A stretch of 64,000 bases of DNA from Bog-473 sp963836605 (GCA_963836605.1 CAWIKB010000011.1:682001-746000); one strand, 5' to 3'. Positions 1-9,309 are shown, numbered from the stretch's first letter. The notes: generated by a model from the sequence alone, not told the origin. Numbers and translations are program-made.

Positions 1-933
1 CAAATAGACGTGCGCCAAGCACTCCCAGGTGTTGCCGATGCCCCCGTGGACCTGGATGGCGGTCTCGCACACGTCGAGCGCCGCCCGGGCGCAATAGGCC
101 TTGGCGACCGCGGCGGCGGCCAGCGCCTCTTCGGCCGGGAGGGCATCGACGGCCCACGCCGCATGCAGGGCGATGCTGCGGGATCCCTCCATGAGCACGA
201 AGGCATCGGCCAGCATGTGCTGCACGGCCTGGAATGATCCGATGGCGGCCCCGTACTGCTGGCGGAGAGCGGCGTACTCAGTCGCCAGGCGCACGGCGCC
301 ACGCATGATGCCGACCAGGTCGGCCCCGGCCAGGGCCAGGCCCAGGGCGGTCCAACGGACCAGGTCGTCGTCGTTGATGAGCCGGTCCGCCACCGGGATG
401 GCACCGGTCATCGGTCCGCCCAACCGCTTGGCCGGTCGGGTGAGATCGACCTGATGCTCCCCGGGGGCCAGTTCGATCTGCAGCAACCGATGGCCGCCGG
501 GACCGGAGGACAAGAGCAATGCGTGGGCTGATCTGTGGGCATCGACGGCCACCGCGGACGCGGCGTCACCCATGGTGTCGGCGATCGAGAGCAGATCGGG
601 TGTGAAGGCCACCGTCTCAATGGATCCACTGACGGGGGCGCCGGTCACTCGGCGGAGTTCCCCGGCCAGGATCGGACCGATGAAGGGAAGGTCGGCCAGC
701 CCCCGGCCCAGCTCTTCGGCGATGAGTGCGACTTCGACGCCCGACGTCAGGGGTTGGCCCTCGTCGCCGCCGTCTCGCAATTCCCGCCAGCCCGACGATG
801 ACACGGCCGCGTCCAGCTTGGCGCGGCGCGCGGGGTCGCCGATCTCGCCGACGGCGTGTGGTCCGAGCTGATCGACCACCCGGGCGGCGGATTGGCGTAG
901 GGCCTCCTGCTCGGTGGAGAGGCGGACGTCCAT
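1..933 (-). CDS. Acyl-CoA dehydrogenase-like protein, 3' end beyond window
   Basis: This is a FAD flavoprotein of the acyl-CoA dehydrogenase family; 311 codons are visible and the C-terminus runs off the left edge. The N-terminal helical domain begins LSTEQEALRQSAARVV. Near residue 240 the family signature YGAAIGSFQAVQHMLAD appears, followed by VHGGIGNTWE near the edge. The middle domain is short and lacks the usual substrate-entry motifs, as in the smaller subunits of heteromeric alpha2beta2 dehydrogenases. The ATG at 933 overlaps the stop of the upstream CoA ligase (TGATG), so the two are probably translationally coupled. The region holding the catalytic glutamate is outside the window, so activity cannot be judged. 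The family is clear; the substrate is unknown. Confidence 0.85.
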   Translation of the reverse strand, partial: MDVRLSTEQEALRQSAARVVDQLGPHAVGEIGDPARRAKLDAAVSSSGWRELRDGGDEGQPLTSGVEVALIAEELGRGLADLPFIGPILAGELRRVTGAPVSGSIETVAFTPDLLSIADTMGDAASAVAVDAHRSAHALLLSSGPGGHRLLQIELAPGEHQVDLTRPAKRLGGPMTGAIPVADRLINDDDLVRWTALGLALAGADLVGIMRGAVRLATEYAALRQQYGAAIGSFQAVQHMLADAFVLMEGSRSIALHAAWAVDALPAEEALAAAAVAKAYCARAALDVCETAIQVHGGIGNTWECLAHVYL

Positions 934-2456
934 CAGGCCGGCGGCGCGGAGTCGGCGTGGGCGGCCATCCATTCGTCCCGCAGGACGCGCCGCAACACCT
1001 TGCCCGAGGGCAGCCGTGGGATGGTGTCGACGTGCACCACGTCGTACAGGCGCTTGTACGTAGCGAGTGATTCGGCCACCACATCCTCGAGGGCACCGTC
1101 CGCCAGGGGCACGGACCGATCCAGTTGCACCGCAGCCACCGGCAGCTCGCCCGCCCGTTGGTCGGGGACGCCGAACACCGCACAATCGAGCACGGCCGGG
1201 TGCCCGTGCAGGACAGCCTCCAACTCCGCGGGCGCCACCTGGAAGCCGTTGACCTTGATCATCTCCTTCGACCGATCGGTCAGATGGACCCAACCCTCCG
1301 GCTCGAGCCAGCCGACGTCGCCCGTGCGGTACCAACCGTCGACCATGACGTCGGCCGTGGAGCTCTCGGGCAGGTACCCGGCCATGACCGAAGGGCTCAA
1401 GACTTGGATCTCACCGATCTCGCCGCTCGGAAGGATGGCGCCGGTATCGAGGTCGGCGATCCGCAGCGAAATGCCAGCCGGTGGCAGTCCGGCCGAATCC
1501 AGCCGCCACGCCTCGGGGCGCTCGATCGGATTGGCCGAGATCACCGGGACTTCGCTGGCCCCGTAGGCCGGCAACCAGCGGACGCCGGTGCGTTCGGTCA
1601 CCACCCGGGCCACGCTCTCGGTCACCGGGGTGGCGCCCCACATGATGTAGCGCAGGGAGGAGAGGTCGTACTCTTCGAGCCGAGGATGATTGGCCAGGGC
1701 CAGGGCGATCGGCGCGACCGCCATCTCGAGCGTCATGCGCTCCGACTCGATGCGGCGCAACACCTCGTCGAGGTCGAATCGCCGATGCAATCGCACACTG
1801 GCCCCCGCCGCGGTGGCGGTGAGCAGGTTCAGCAGCCCGAGGATGTGCGAGGGCGGGGTGGCCACCTGGAAGCGGTCGTCGCGGCCGAGACCGAGCACCT
1901 TGACCCAGTCAGCCGTGGCCTGCCCCATGGAGGCATGGGTGTGGCGCACCGCTTTGGGCAGCCCCGTGGTGCCGGAGCTGAAGACCAGGACCGCATCGTC
2001 GGCCCGTGCGACGGCGCGGTCCAGCCGGTCACGGCTCCCGGCCATGGGATCCACCGAGGTGTCATCGAGGTTGGTCACCCGCGCCGCCGTGAGTGCGTCG
2101 GTCAGCACGGCGACACTGTCGGCGTCGCCCACGGCGTGGACCGGGGTGGTCAGCCCGAGGGCATGGCCGACTTCGCCCGCCTTCCAGGCCGGGCTCAGGA
2201 GAACGGCGGCCGCCCCCAATTTGGCGATGCCGTTGACGGCGATGACGAACTCGACCCGGTTGGCCATCATGACGGCAACCCGATGGCCGGCCGCCACACC
2301 CCGGCCGGCCAGATGGTGGGCAAAGGCGTTGCTCAGGCCCTCCAGTTCGGCGAAGGTCCACGAATCGTCCCCGCCGCGAATGGCCACATGATCCCCGATC
2401 CCGTCCGCCGCCCGCTCCAGGCACTCGTGCATCAGGAACGGGGCCATTGGAAACAT
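933..2456 (-). CDS. AMP-dependent acyl-CoA synthetase (FadD-like)
   Basis: This 507-residue ANL-superfamily ligase would activate a carboxylic acid as acyl-AMP and then as acyl-CoA. The phosphate-binding loop FSSGTTGLPKAVRHTH lies near residue 160. It is followed by YGASEVP, the hinge region GWYRTGDVGW, TDRSKEMIKVNGFQVAP, and the C-terminal catalytic lysine in PSGKVLRR. Length is normal for the family. I used the ATG at 2456; a second ATG at 2447 is possible. The gene is first in a two-gene unit with the downstream dehydrogenase and is divergent from another dehydrogenase at 2535, across a 78-bp gap. Substrate class cannot be read from the motifs. Confidence 0.88.
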   Translation of the reverse strand: MFPMAPFLMHECLERAADGIGDHVAIRGGDDSWTFAELEGLSNAFAHHLAGRGVAAGHRVAVMMANRVEFVIAVNGIAKLGAAAVLLSPAWKAGEVGHALGLTTPVHAVGDADSVAVLTDALTAARVTNLDDTSVDPMAGSRDRLDRAVARADDAVLVFSSGTTGLPKAVRHTHASMGQATADWVKVLGLGRDDRFQVATPPSHILGLLNLLTATAAGASVRLHRRFDLDEVLRRIESERMTLEMAVAPIALALANHPRLEEYDLSSLRYIMWGATPVTESVARVVTERTGVRWLPAYGASEVPVISANPIERPEAWRLDSAGLPPAGISLRIADLDTGAILPSGEIGEIQVLSPSVMAGYLPESSTADVMVDGWYRTGDVGWLEPEGWVHLTDRSKEMIKVNGFQVAPAELEAVLHGHPAVLDCAVFGVPDQRAGELPVAAVQLDRSVPLADGALEDVVAESLATYKRLYDVVHVDTIPRLPSGKVLRRVLRDEWMAAHADSAPPA

Positions 2457-2497
2457 TCTTCTCTAAATTGAGATCGACCGTCAACAGAACGCAGATG

Positions 2498-2512
2498 TAT
2501 GCTTCTCGCATA
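2498..2512. promoter_or_regulatory. Inverted repeat in divergent promoter region
   Basis: TATGC-TTCTC-GCATA is a perfect 5-bp inverted repeat with a 5-bp spacer. It lies in the 78-bp gap between the divergent CoA ligase (start 2456) and acyl-CoA dehydrogenase (start 2535). Its position suits an operator for a dimeric repressor. No cognate regulator is adjacent, and arms this short can arise by chance. Confidence 0.3.
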
Positions 2513-2534
2513 TGCAGATCAGGGAAATGACCCC

Positions 2535-3677
2535 ATGACGACCGACGAGGATGTCCGAAACGAGATCATCGACACGGTGCGGCGATTCGTGGTCCGCGAC
2601 GTCATCCCCCACGCCTCGGCCCTCGAGCACGAGGACGCCTTTCCCCTCGACATGGTGGCGCAGATGCGCGACCTCGGCCTGTTCGGGATCACCATCCCCG
2701 AGACCTACGGCGGTCTCGGCCTGGACCTGTTGACCTACATCGGCGTCATTGAGGAACTGGCCTACGGGTGGATGAGCCTCACCGGTGTCGTCAACACCCA
2801 CACCATGGCAGCCACGCTGATCATGCACCACGGCAGCGAGGAGCAGAAGCGGCGTTGGCTGCCCGCCATGGCCTCGGGTGAGCGGCGCGGTGCACTGTCG
2901 CTGTCCGAGCCCGACGCCGGGAGCGACACCCGCAATATCTCGTGCAAAGCCCAACGGGACGGCGACGAATACGTCATCAACGGTGCCAAAGCCTGGGTCA
3001 CCAACGGCGAGACCGCCTCCATTGTGGCCTTGGCCGCCCGGAGCGACGAAGGCATCTCCGCCTTCATCGTCGAGAAGGAACCGGGTCCGCATTTCGAAGG
3101 GATATCGGTCAGCAAGCGCGTAGGCAAGCTCGGGTACAAGGGGGTGGAGACCGTCGAGATGGCGTACGCCGACCATCACATCCCCGCCGCCAATCTGATC
3201 GGCGAGGCCGGTCGGGGTCTCCCACAAATCCTCAGTGTCCTCGAACTGGGTCGCATCAACATCGCGGCCCGGGCCGTCGGCGTGACCCGGGCCGCCTTCG
3301 ACGCGGCGCTGGCCTACGCCCAGGAGCGCGTCACCATGGGCAAGCCCATCGCCGAGCACCAGGCCATCGCGCTGAAGTTGGCCGACATGGCCACCAAGTT
3401 GGAAGCGGCTCGCCTGCTCACCCGCAACGCCGCCGAACGCAGGATGGCCGGGCTGCGCTGCGACGTCGAGGCCGGCATGGCCAAGCTGTTCGCCAGTGAG
3501 ACCGCCCTCGAGGTGGCGACCGACGCCATGCGGATCCATGGCGGTGTCGGCTACACCACCGATCTCCCGGTGGAGCGCTACTACCGGGACGCACCGCTGA
3601 TGGTGATCGGCGAAGGCACCAATGAGATCCAGCGCATCGTCATTGCCCGGGGACTGTTGGCTCGGGCCAAGCAGTAG
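2535..3677 (+). CDS. Acyl-CoA dehydrogenase
   Basis: This 380-residue FAD-dependent acyl-CoA dehydrogenase would introduce a 2,3-double bond into an acyl-CoA. Family signatures are ALSLSEPDAGSDT in the beta domain, ERVTMGKPIAEHQAIALKLADM, and AMRIHGGVGYTTDLPVERYYRD. The C-terminal IGEGTNEIQR carries the glutamate that is the catalytic base in medium- and short-chain dehydrogenases, so this is probably a self-sufficient homotetrameric enzyme, unlike several others in the window. I chose the ATG at 2535 because AGGGA sits about 9 bases upstream and it gives the usual family length; an upstream ATG at 2499 would add 12 residues. It converges on the CoA-transferase gene ending at 3732. Confidence 0.9.
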   Translation: MTTDEDVRNEIIDTVRRFVVRDVIPHASALEHEDAFPLDMVAQMRDLGLFGITIPETYGGLGLDLLTYIGVIEELAYGWMSLTGVVNTHTMAATLIMHHGSEEQKRRWLPAMASGERRGALSLSEPDAGSDTRNISCKAQRDGDEYVINGAKAWVTNGETASIVALAARSDEGISAFIVEKEPGPHFEGISVSKRVGKLGYKGVETVEMAYADHHIPAANLIGEAGRGLPQILSVLELGRINIAARAVGVTRAAFDAALAYAQERVTMGKPIAEHQAIALKLADMATKLEAARLLTRNAAERRMAGLRCDVEAGMAKLFASETALEVATDAMRIHGGVGYTTDLPVERYYRDAPLMVIGEGTNEIQRIVIARGLLARAKQ

Positions 3678-3690
3678 GGACCCCAGCACA

Positions 3691-3745
3691 CGACCGGGCG
3701 CGGCGCTACGGCACTGTCGACCGCCGCGGCGCTACGGCCCGGTCG
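3691..3745. terminator. Candidate bidirectional terminator between convergent genes
   Basis: The 54-bp gap between two convergent genes contains an inverted repeat with 9-bp arms, CGACCGGGC (3691-3699) and GCCCGGTCG (3737-3745), separated by 37 bp. The same stretch holds a 14-bp direct repeat, CGCGGCGCTACGGC, at 3699-3712 and 3725-3738. The second copy runs into the 3' end of the CoA-transferase gene. There is no T-tract, which is common for actinobacterial terminators but leaves the call weak. Confidence 0.3.
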
Positions 3746-4937
3746 ACCGGGATGGATCGGACAGCTCACGGAGGATCTCCTCGGTGTGCTGTCCCAGGAC
3801 CGGGACCGGATCCCGTCGCTGGTGGGGTAGACCAGAAAAGCTCACCGGCCCATTGACCGATCGCTGCACGGCGCCGGAGCGCCCGCCATCGATCTCCACG
3901 ATGCCGTCGTTGGCCAACAGCTGGGGGTCGACCACCACCTGGGCGGGGGCCTGGGCCGGGGCCCACCACACTCCGGCGGCGTCGAATCGCTCGGCCCAGG
4001 TGGCCAGGGTCTCGTGAGCCACGATCTCGTCGAGCAGGGCGATGACCTCCACCCGGTTGCGCCGGATGGCACCGGCGTCGGCGAAGCGCGGGTCACTGAG
4101 CAGGTCCGGTCGCCCCAGGGCCCGGCAGACGGCCCCGATGTGGCGGGCCGCCTCCAGGCCGGTGAAGAAGAACCAGAGCCCGTCGCTGGTCCGATACGGA
4201 TTCATCAACGGCGCCTGGTTGCGGTCTCTCGACTCGGCCCGGGCCACTTTGCCCAGCGTCATCTGCAGTCCGAGATCCCACCCGAGGACATAGGCGCCGG
4301 TCCGGAGGAGCGATACCTCGACCACTCGCCCCACCCCGGTGGCCCGCTGCTCCATCACGGCCGCCAAGAGCCCGGCCACCGCGGCCAGGCCGGTGATGTG
4401 GTCCCCGATGCCGCCCCGTGCGTTGAGCGGATTGCCGTCGCCATCGGCCATCTGCATGGACAGCCCCGAGCGGGCCCAGAAGGCGCCGATGTCGTACGTG
4501 GGGCGATTCCGATCCTCGCCGCGCAGGCCGTAACCGCTGATGCTGCCGTACACCAGGCGCGGATGGCGGGCCACGGTGGCCGCCGGCTCCAGGCCGAGGC
4601 CGTCGAGGGAATCCGGTCGCAGGTTGGTGATGAAGACGTCGGCCGAGGCGAGAAGTTCCTCGAGGTGTTGCCGATCGGTCGCCTCACGCAGATCGAGGGT
4701 CATGCTCCGCTTGCCCCGGTTGTCGAGTGCGAACGCCGGGTTGGGCATGTCGCTCTCGATCCCGATCGACCCGAAGACGTTCCGCATCGGATCGCCCGCC
4801 GGAGGCTCCACCTTGATGACATCGGCGCCCCAGTCGGCCAGCAGCGCTGCGGCCGATGGTGCGGCCACCCAGACGCCGAGTTCGACCACGCGCAGGTCGG
4901 CCAAGGTGGACAGACCGGCCGTGACCTCGGTGCTCAC
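3732..4937 (-). CDS. Family III CoA-transferase (CaiB/BaiF type)
   Basis: This 401-residue CoA-transferase would move CoA between an acyl-CoA donor and a free acid. The N-terminus reads LRVVELGVWVAAPSAAALLADWGADVIKVEPP, rewritten here only as the typical family opening with the VIKVE motif near residue 40. The probable catalytic aspartate lies in IGDHITGLAAVAGLL near residue 180. The GTG at 4937 overlaps the stop of the upstream CoA ligase in a GTGA, which fixes the start; a longer reading to 5075 would only extend into the ligase. It is the last gene of a three-gene unit: amidohydrolase, ligase, CoA-transferase. The acid that is activated is unknown. Confidence 0.88.
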   Translation of the reverse strand: MSTEVTAGLSTLADLRVVELGVWVAAPSAAALLADWGADVIKVEPPAGDPMRNVFGSIGIESDMPNPAFALDNRGKRSMTLDLREATDRQHLEELLASADVFITNLRPDSLDGLGLEPAATVARHPRLVYGSISGYGLRGEDRNRPTYDIGAFWARSGLSMQMADGDGNPLNARGGIGDHITGLAAVAGLLAAVMEQRATGVGRVVEVSLLRTGAYVLGWDLGLQMTLGKVARAESRDRNQAPLMNPYRTSDGLWFFFTGLEAARHIGAVCRALGRPDLLSDPRFADAGAIRRNRVEVIALLDEIVAHETLATWAERFDAAGVWWAPAQAPAQVVVDPQLLANDGIVEIDGGRSGAVQRSVNGPVSFSGLPHQRRDPVPVLGQHTEEILRELSDPSRSTGP

Positions 4938-6529
4938 GAAGTGGCCTCGGTCCGTTGTCGCGTGGCTCGCTCTCTCAGCACGTCCTTCATCACCTTTCCG
5001 GTGGCATTGACGGGGAGTTGGTCGACCACGGCGACGGTTCGAGGCACCTTGTAATTGGCCATCTGCTCGCGGCACCAGGCGTTGAAGTCGGGCACGGTGC
5101 CGGCTCCAGAAGCGGTGACGACGAAAGCCATCCCGACCTCACCCAGGCGCCGGTCGGGAACCCCGATCACGGCCGCGTGAGCGATGTCGGGATGACGGAG
5201 GAGCACATTCTCGATCTCGGCCGGATAGGCGTTGAACCCCCCAACGATGAACATGTCCTTGCTGCGGCCGACGATCTTGAGGTTGCCGGCGGGGTCGACG
5301 AGGCCGATGTCACCCGTGCTGAGCCAACCATCGGCAGTGAGGGCCGTGGCCGTGGCCTCGGGGTCATCGAGATACCCGGCCATCACGCTGCCGCCGCGTA
5401 GGACCACCTCGCCCGGCTCGCCGGTCGGGACCCGGCGGCCGTGTTCCATGATGCGCAGCTCGAAGCCCGGCCGAGGCCGCCCCACCGTGGTGGCGATGGT
5501 CTCCACGTCGTCGCCCGGGACGGTGGCCACGGCGGTGCCCGCCTCGGTCAGGCCGTAGCCGGTGATGATGGTCGAGAACGGGAGCTCGTCGCTCACCCGT
5601 CGAATGAGCTCGATCGGGATGTCGGCCGCTCCGGTGACGGCCACCCGCAAGCTTGAGAGGTCGAAGCCGCGGCGGTCGGGATGATCGAGCAGCGACTGGT
5701 AGAGGGTCGGCGGCCCGGGTAGCACGGTCGCGCCTTCTCGGCCTACCCGGGCAAGAATCCGGTCGATGTCGAACGCGGCCTCGGGGAGCATGATGGCACC
5801 ACTGGCCACGCAGGCCAGGATGCCGGCCTTCAGGCCGAACATGTGGAAGTACGGGTTGACCATCAGGTAGCGGTCGTCGGCGCCCAGTCCCGTCATGGCC
5901 ACCCAGTCGGTGGCCGTGCAGAGAGTGCGGCCGTGGGTCATCAGCACACCCTTGGGCTGACCGGTGGTGCCCGACGTGAAGAGGATGTCCGAGAGGTCGT
6001 CCGGGCCCAGCCGGGGCCACCGCTGGTCGACCTCGTTCCGGGCCGGCTCGGTGGCCCGGTCGAGGAAGGCGGCCCAGGAATGCGTGGCGGCCGGGGCCTC
6101 CCCCCGGGCCACGACGATGGTGCGCAGCTCGGGCAGGTCGACCTCGGTGGCCCGCAACAGGGCGACATAGTCGGTCTCGAGAAAGTCGGTGACGGTGACC
6201 AGAGTGGTGGCTCCGGTCCGCCCGAGCAGGTCGGCCGCCTCCCGACCCTTGAAGCGGGTGTTGATGGGCACCAGCACGGCCCCGGCCATGGAGAGGCCCA
6301 GGAAAGCGATGACCCACTCGGCGCCGTTGAAGGCCCAGATCGCCACCCGGTCGCCCGGTTCGACGCCCGACACCACCAGGGCGGCCGCGAAGGTACGCGC
6401 CTCCTGGAAGAGCTCGCCGTAGGTCAGCCGCGTCGAGCCGTCCTCAACGGCGAGGCGCGCGCCGAACGTCCCGGCGGCCGCAGCGGACATCTCGGGGATG
6501 CTCCGCCACGCGGCGTTGTGTTGGTTCAC
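4934..6529 (-). CDS. AMP-dependent acyl-CoA synthetase (FadD-like)
   Basis: This 531-residue ANL ligase contains the AMP-binding loop LFTSGTTGQPKGVLMTHG near residue 190, the adenine-site motif ITGYGLTEAGT, STGDIGLVDPAGNLKIVGRSKD at the domain hinge, and the catalytic lysine in NATGKVMKD near the C-terminus. It starts at a GTG in a GTGA overlap with the upstream amidohydrolase stop (6526-6529) and ends in a GTGA overlap with the CoA-transferase, so the three genes are very probably one transcript. Having a ligase beside a CoA-transferase suggests either two acids in one pathway or a ligase that primes CoA transfer (inference). Confidence 0.9.
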   Translation of the reverse strand: MNQHNAAWRSIPEMSAAAAGTFGARLAVEDGSTRLTYGELFQEARTFAAALVVSGVEPGDRVAIWAFNGAEWVIAFLGLSMAGAVLVPINTRFKGREAADLLGRTGATTLVTVTDFLETDYVALLRATEVDLPELRTIVVARGEAPAATHSWAAFLDRATEPARNEVDQRWPRLGPDDLSDILFTSGTTGQPKGVLMTHGRTLCTATDWVAMTGLGADDRYLMVNPYFHMFGLKAGILACVASGAIMLPEAAFDIDRILARVGREGATVLPGPPTLYQSLLDHPDRRGFDLSSLRVAVTGAADIPIELIRRVSDELPFSTIITGYGLTEAGTAVATVPGDDVETIATTVGRPRPGFELRIMEHGRRVPTGEPGEVVLRGGSVMAGYLDDPEATATALTADGWLSTGDIGLVDPAGNLKIVGRSKDMFIVGGFNAYPAEIENVLLRHPDIAHAAVIGVPDRRLGEVGMAFVVTASGAGTVPDFNAWCREQMANYKVPRTVAVVDQLPVNATGKVMKDVLRERATRQRTEATS

Positions 6530-7722
6530 CGAACCATGGCGTCTTCAACGTTCATCAGCTTGGCCAGGTTGCCACCCATGATCTTGCGAATCTTCTCCTC
6601 GCTGAGGCCGGCCAGTTCGTCGAGGTAGCTGACCGGGTCGGCCAAGCCCTCGGGGTGCGGGTAGTCGGAGCCGAACAGGACGTGCTCCTCCCCGATCAGT
6701 TCGGCGAGCGCGCCGAGGTCTTCCTCCCAGAAGGGGCTGATGTAGATGTTGCGCTTGACCACCCTGACCGGGTCCTCCAGGAATTCCTGGGGCATCTTCT
6801 TGTAGAGGTCGGCCATGTTCTTCAGCAATGGCTCGACCCAGCTGCTGCCGTTCTCGATCACGGCAACCTTGAGCGCGGGAAAGCGCGAGAGGGCCCCATG
6901 GCACACCAACGCCGACACGGCATCCTCGACCGGCCGCCAGCCCTGCAGCATCCGGAACGCCTGGGGTTGGAAGGGCAGCATCTCGCTGTTGTTGCCCATC
7001 CAGTCATTGGCGTAGCGCTCGTAGCCGCTATCCGAGGAGTGCATGGCCACCAAGATGTCGTTCTGCACAACCTTCTCCCAGAAGGGATCGAACTCCTCCA
7101 AGGCAAAGGAGCGTGGGCCGCGAATGCCATGGGCCGGGGCCGGACGGATGAGGACCACCTTCGCTCCACGCTCGATCACCCATTCGAGCTCCTCGATGGC
7201 CCGCTCGACGATGGGCAGGGTGATCACCGGTGTGGTGAAGATCCGGTTCTCGTAGTTGAAGGTCCACGTCTCGTGCAGCCATTCGTTCAGCGAGTGGATC
7301 ACCGCGTGGGTCATTTCGGGATCGTCGCGCATACGTTCCTCGACCAGGCTGGCCAGGGTGGGGAACATCAGGGAGCGGTCGATGCCCTGCTCATTCATGA
7401 GCTCGAGCCGGGCTTCTGGGCCGCGGAAGGCCGGGATGGCGCGCATGGGCTCGCCGAAGATCTCCCGCCGGCTCTTCCCGTCGGGGTTGCCGACGCGATA
7501 GAGCTCCTCCATGGCGCCGGGACGGGCGACCACCTCGAAGGTCGGGTTGGGGATGTACTCGCTGATCTGGCCTCGGACCACGATCTTGGTGCGACCCCGC
7601 ACCTGGACGTAGTCAATGGCCCCCTTGTAGCGCTCCGGCAGGAACTTGGTCAACGCTTCTTCGGTTTCGTACAGGTGATTGTCGGCATCGAACAGAGGAA
7701 TGCCGAGTGTTTCCGTCGCCAT
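6526..7722 (-). CDS. Amidohydrolase-2 family metal-dependent hydrolase or decarboxylase
   Basis: This 398-residue TIM-barrel protein belongs to the amidohydrolase-2 (ACMSD-like) family, which includes hydrolases and non-oxidative decarboxylases. Near the N-terminus it reads LFDADNHLYE, a D-x-N-H variant of the first metal motif. The C-terminal FGSDYPHPEG supplies the conserved metal-binding aspartate. I chose ATG 7722 because AAGGAG lies 7 bases upstream; a longer reading to 7794 has no ribosome site. It leads the operon with the CoA ligase and CoA-transferase and is divergent from a P450. Two other members of this family occur in the window, at 48969 and 57479. The reaction is unknown. Confidence 0.82.
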   Translation of the reverse strand: MATETLGIPLFDADNHLYETEEALTKFLPERYKGAIDYVQVRGRTKIVVRGQISEYIPNPTFEVVARPGAMEELYRVGNPDGKSRREIFGEPMRAIPAFRGPEARLELMNEQGIDRSLMFPTLASLVEERMRDDPEMTHAVIHSLNEWLHETWTFNYENRIFTTPVITLPIVERAIEELEWVIERGAKVVLIRPAPAHGIRGPRSFALEEFDPFWEKVVQNDILVAMHSSDSGYERYANDWMGNNSEMLPFQPQAFRMLQGWRPVEDAVSALVCHGALSRFPALKVAVIENGSSWVEPLLKNMADLYKKMPQEFLEDPVRVVKRNIYISPFWEEDLGALAELIGEEHVLFGSDYPHPEGLADPVSYLDELAGLSEEKIRKIMGGNLAKLMNVEDAMVR

Positions 7723-8066
7723 CGCTATCTCCTTGCACCATTTGCGGAGAATGGTATTTCGTATGATTAAGAATATCGTTTCTGGCCAGGCCACGCTACT
7801 GCACGTCGCCTCGCTCCGGAGCTATGGCCGTTGCCCTCGTGATCCGCCGCGGGTCGTGCGACGAACCGAACCGAATCGAAACGAAACGAACCGAACCGAG
7901 GCCGGGGGCCACCCATTGAGAACGTCCTTCTTTGTTTTGTGCCAAGATCGTTATGCTCGCCGGATTGGCGGCGGGCTGGGAAGAGCGCGAAGCAAGCACT
8001 ACGCCCCGCTGGACACGGGGGCATCCGCCGTCAACCCTCCCCACATGTCACTAACGGGGGTAACCG
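7723..8066. other. Intergenic region between amidohydrolase and P450 genes
   Basis: This 344-bp divergent gap contains an AT-rich stretch at about 7750-7785 that probably holds the leftward promoter, and a second AT-rich stretch at about 7925-7960 (with TATGCT at 7952-7957) that may serve the P450. Between them is the pentamer tandem repeat at 7861-7900. I found no convincing -35/-10 pair with standard spacing and no credible coding sequence on either strand. Confidence 0.5.
7861..7900. repeat. Tandem pentamer repeat (NCGAA, about eight units)
   Basis: Seven consecutive 5-bp units of the form NCGAA (N = a, c, c, t, a, a, c) run from 7861 to 7895 and end with a degenerate unit CCGAG. The array sits in the middle of the 344-bp gap between the divergent amidohydrolase and P450 genes. 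It could be a slippage-prone microsatellite or clustered protein-binding half-sites. Confidence 0.8.
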
Positions 8067-9272
8067 ATGACCACGATGAACGCTGACGTCTACTACGACC
8101 CGTACGACTTCGAGATCGACACCGATCCCTACCCGATCTGGAAGCGGCTCCGGGACGAGAGCCCCCTCTATTACAACGAGCGCTACGACTTCTATGCGGT
8201 CAGCCGCTTCGACGACGTCGATCGCTGCTCCATGGATTGGGAGACCTACATCTCGAGCAAGGGCACTCTCCTCGAGATCATCAAGAGCAACATGGAGATT
8301 CCTCCCGGATCGATCATCTTCGAGGACCCTCCCATGCACCACACGCATCGCCGTCTCCTGTCGCGAGTCTTCACGCCGCGCAACATCAGCGACCTCGAGC
8401 CCAAGATCCGGGAGTTCTGTGCCCGCAGTCTCGATCCCCTGGTGGGCACGGGCGGGTTCGACTTCGTGGCCGACCTTGGCTCCCAGATGCCCATGCGCAC
8501 CATCGGCATGCTGCTCGGAATTCCCGAGACCGACTTGGAAGATGTCCGCGACCGCATCAACGACGGCCTCCGCCTGACCCAGGAGGGAATGCCCGACATT
8601 GACGCCAAGTTCGGCGATGGCGGGATGTCCACCGACGGGTTCGAGGAATACATCGAGTGGCGGGCGTCGCACCCGTCCGACGACCTCATGACCGACCTCC
8701 TGCAGGCCGAATTCGAGGATGCTGACGGGAACGTGCGCCGCCTCACCCGGCAGGAGGTGCTCAACTACGTCAACCTGCTGGCCGCGGCCGGGAACGAGAC
8801 CACGACCCGGCTCATCGGGTGGACCGGCAAAGTCCTGGCCGAGCATCCCGACCAGCGCAAGCAGATACTGGAGCAGCGCAATCTGGTTCCGCAGGCCATT
8901 GAGGAACTCCTACGATTCGAATCGCCCTCGCCGGTACAGGCGCGTTACGTCACCCGAGATGTCGAGCACCACGGGCAGACCGTCCCCGCCGGCAGCGTCA
9001 TCCTCATGCTCACGGCCTCGGGTAACCGCGACGAGCGCCACTTCGAGAACGGCGACCAGTTCGACATCCACCGGACGATCGACCATCACCTCGCCTTCGG
9101 CTACGGCATCCATTTTTGTCTGGGCGCCGCGCTGGCCCGGCTGGAAGGCCGCGTGGCGCTCGACGAGGTCCTGCAACGGTTCCCGACCTGGGACGTCGAC
9201 TGGGACAACGCCAGCCAGACCCGCACCTCGACGGTGCGCGGCTGGGACGCGCTTCCCGTCTTCACGCCCTGA
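8067..9272 (+). CDS. Cytochrome P450 (bacterial class I)
   Basis: This 401-residue soluble P450 has all hallmarks of an active monooxygenase. The I-helix reads AAGNETTTRLIG near residue 245, the ExxR motif is in EELLRFESPSPVQARY, and the heme loop FGYGIHFCLGAALAR carries the thiolate Cys351. The N-terminus opens YYDPYDFEIDTDPYPIWKRLR with no membrane anchor. It needs an external ferredoxin and reductase; the window has one P450-type ferredoxin at 43869. It is closely similar along its length to the P450 at 52607. An SDR follows after 37 bp, so alcohol formation followed by ketone formation is plausible. GGGGG lies 8 bases before the ATG. Confidence 0.93.
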   Translation: MTTMNADVYYDPYDFEIDTDPYPIWKRLRDESPLYYNERYDFYAVSRFDDVDRCSMDWETYISSKGTLLEIIKSNMEIPPGSIIFEDPPMHHTHRRLLSRVFTPRNISDLEPKIREFCARSLDPLVGTGGFDFVADLGSQMPMRTIGMLLGIPETDLEDVRDRINDGLRLTQEGMPDIDAKFGDGGMSTDGFEEYIEWRASHPSDDLMTDLLQAEFEDADGNVRRLTRQEVLNYVNLLAAAGNETTTRLIGWTGKVLAEHPDQRKQILEQRNLVPQAIEELLRFESPSPVQARYVTRDVEHHGQTVPAGSVILMLTASGNRDERHFENGDQFDIHRTIDHHLAFGYGIHFCLGAALARLEGRVALDEVLQRFPTWDVDWDNASQTRTSTVRGWDALPVFTP

Positions 9273-9309
9273 AGCCATCCCCCACCGTCTCGATGAGGAG
9301 CGTCTGTCC

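Noticed and set aside
1125..2471. Long open frame on the plus strand opposite the CoA ligase
   Set aside because: It is antisense to a gene with complete ligase motifs and has the biased composition typical of antisense frames in high-GC DNA; no family pattern.
2481..3689. 402-codon open frame opposite an acyl-CoA dehydrogenase
   Set aside because: The plus strand has all dehydrogenase signatures; the minus frame has none.
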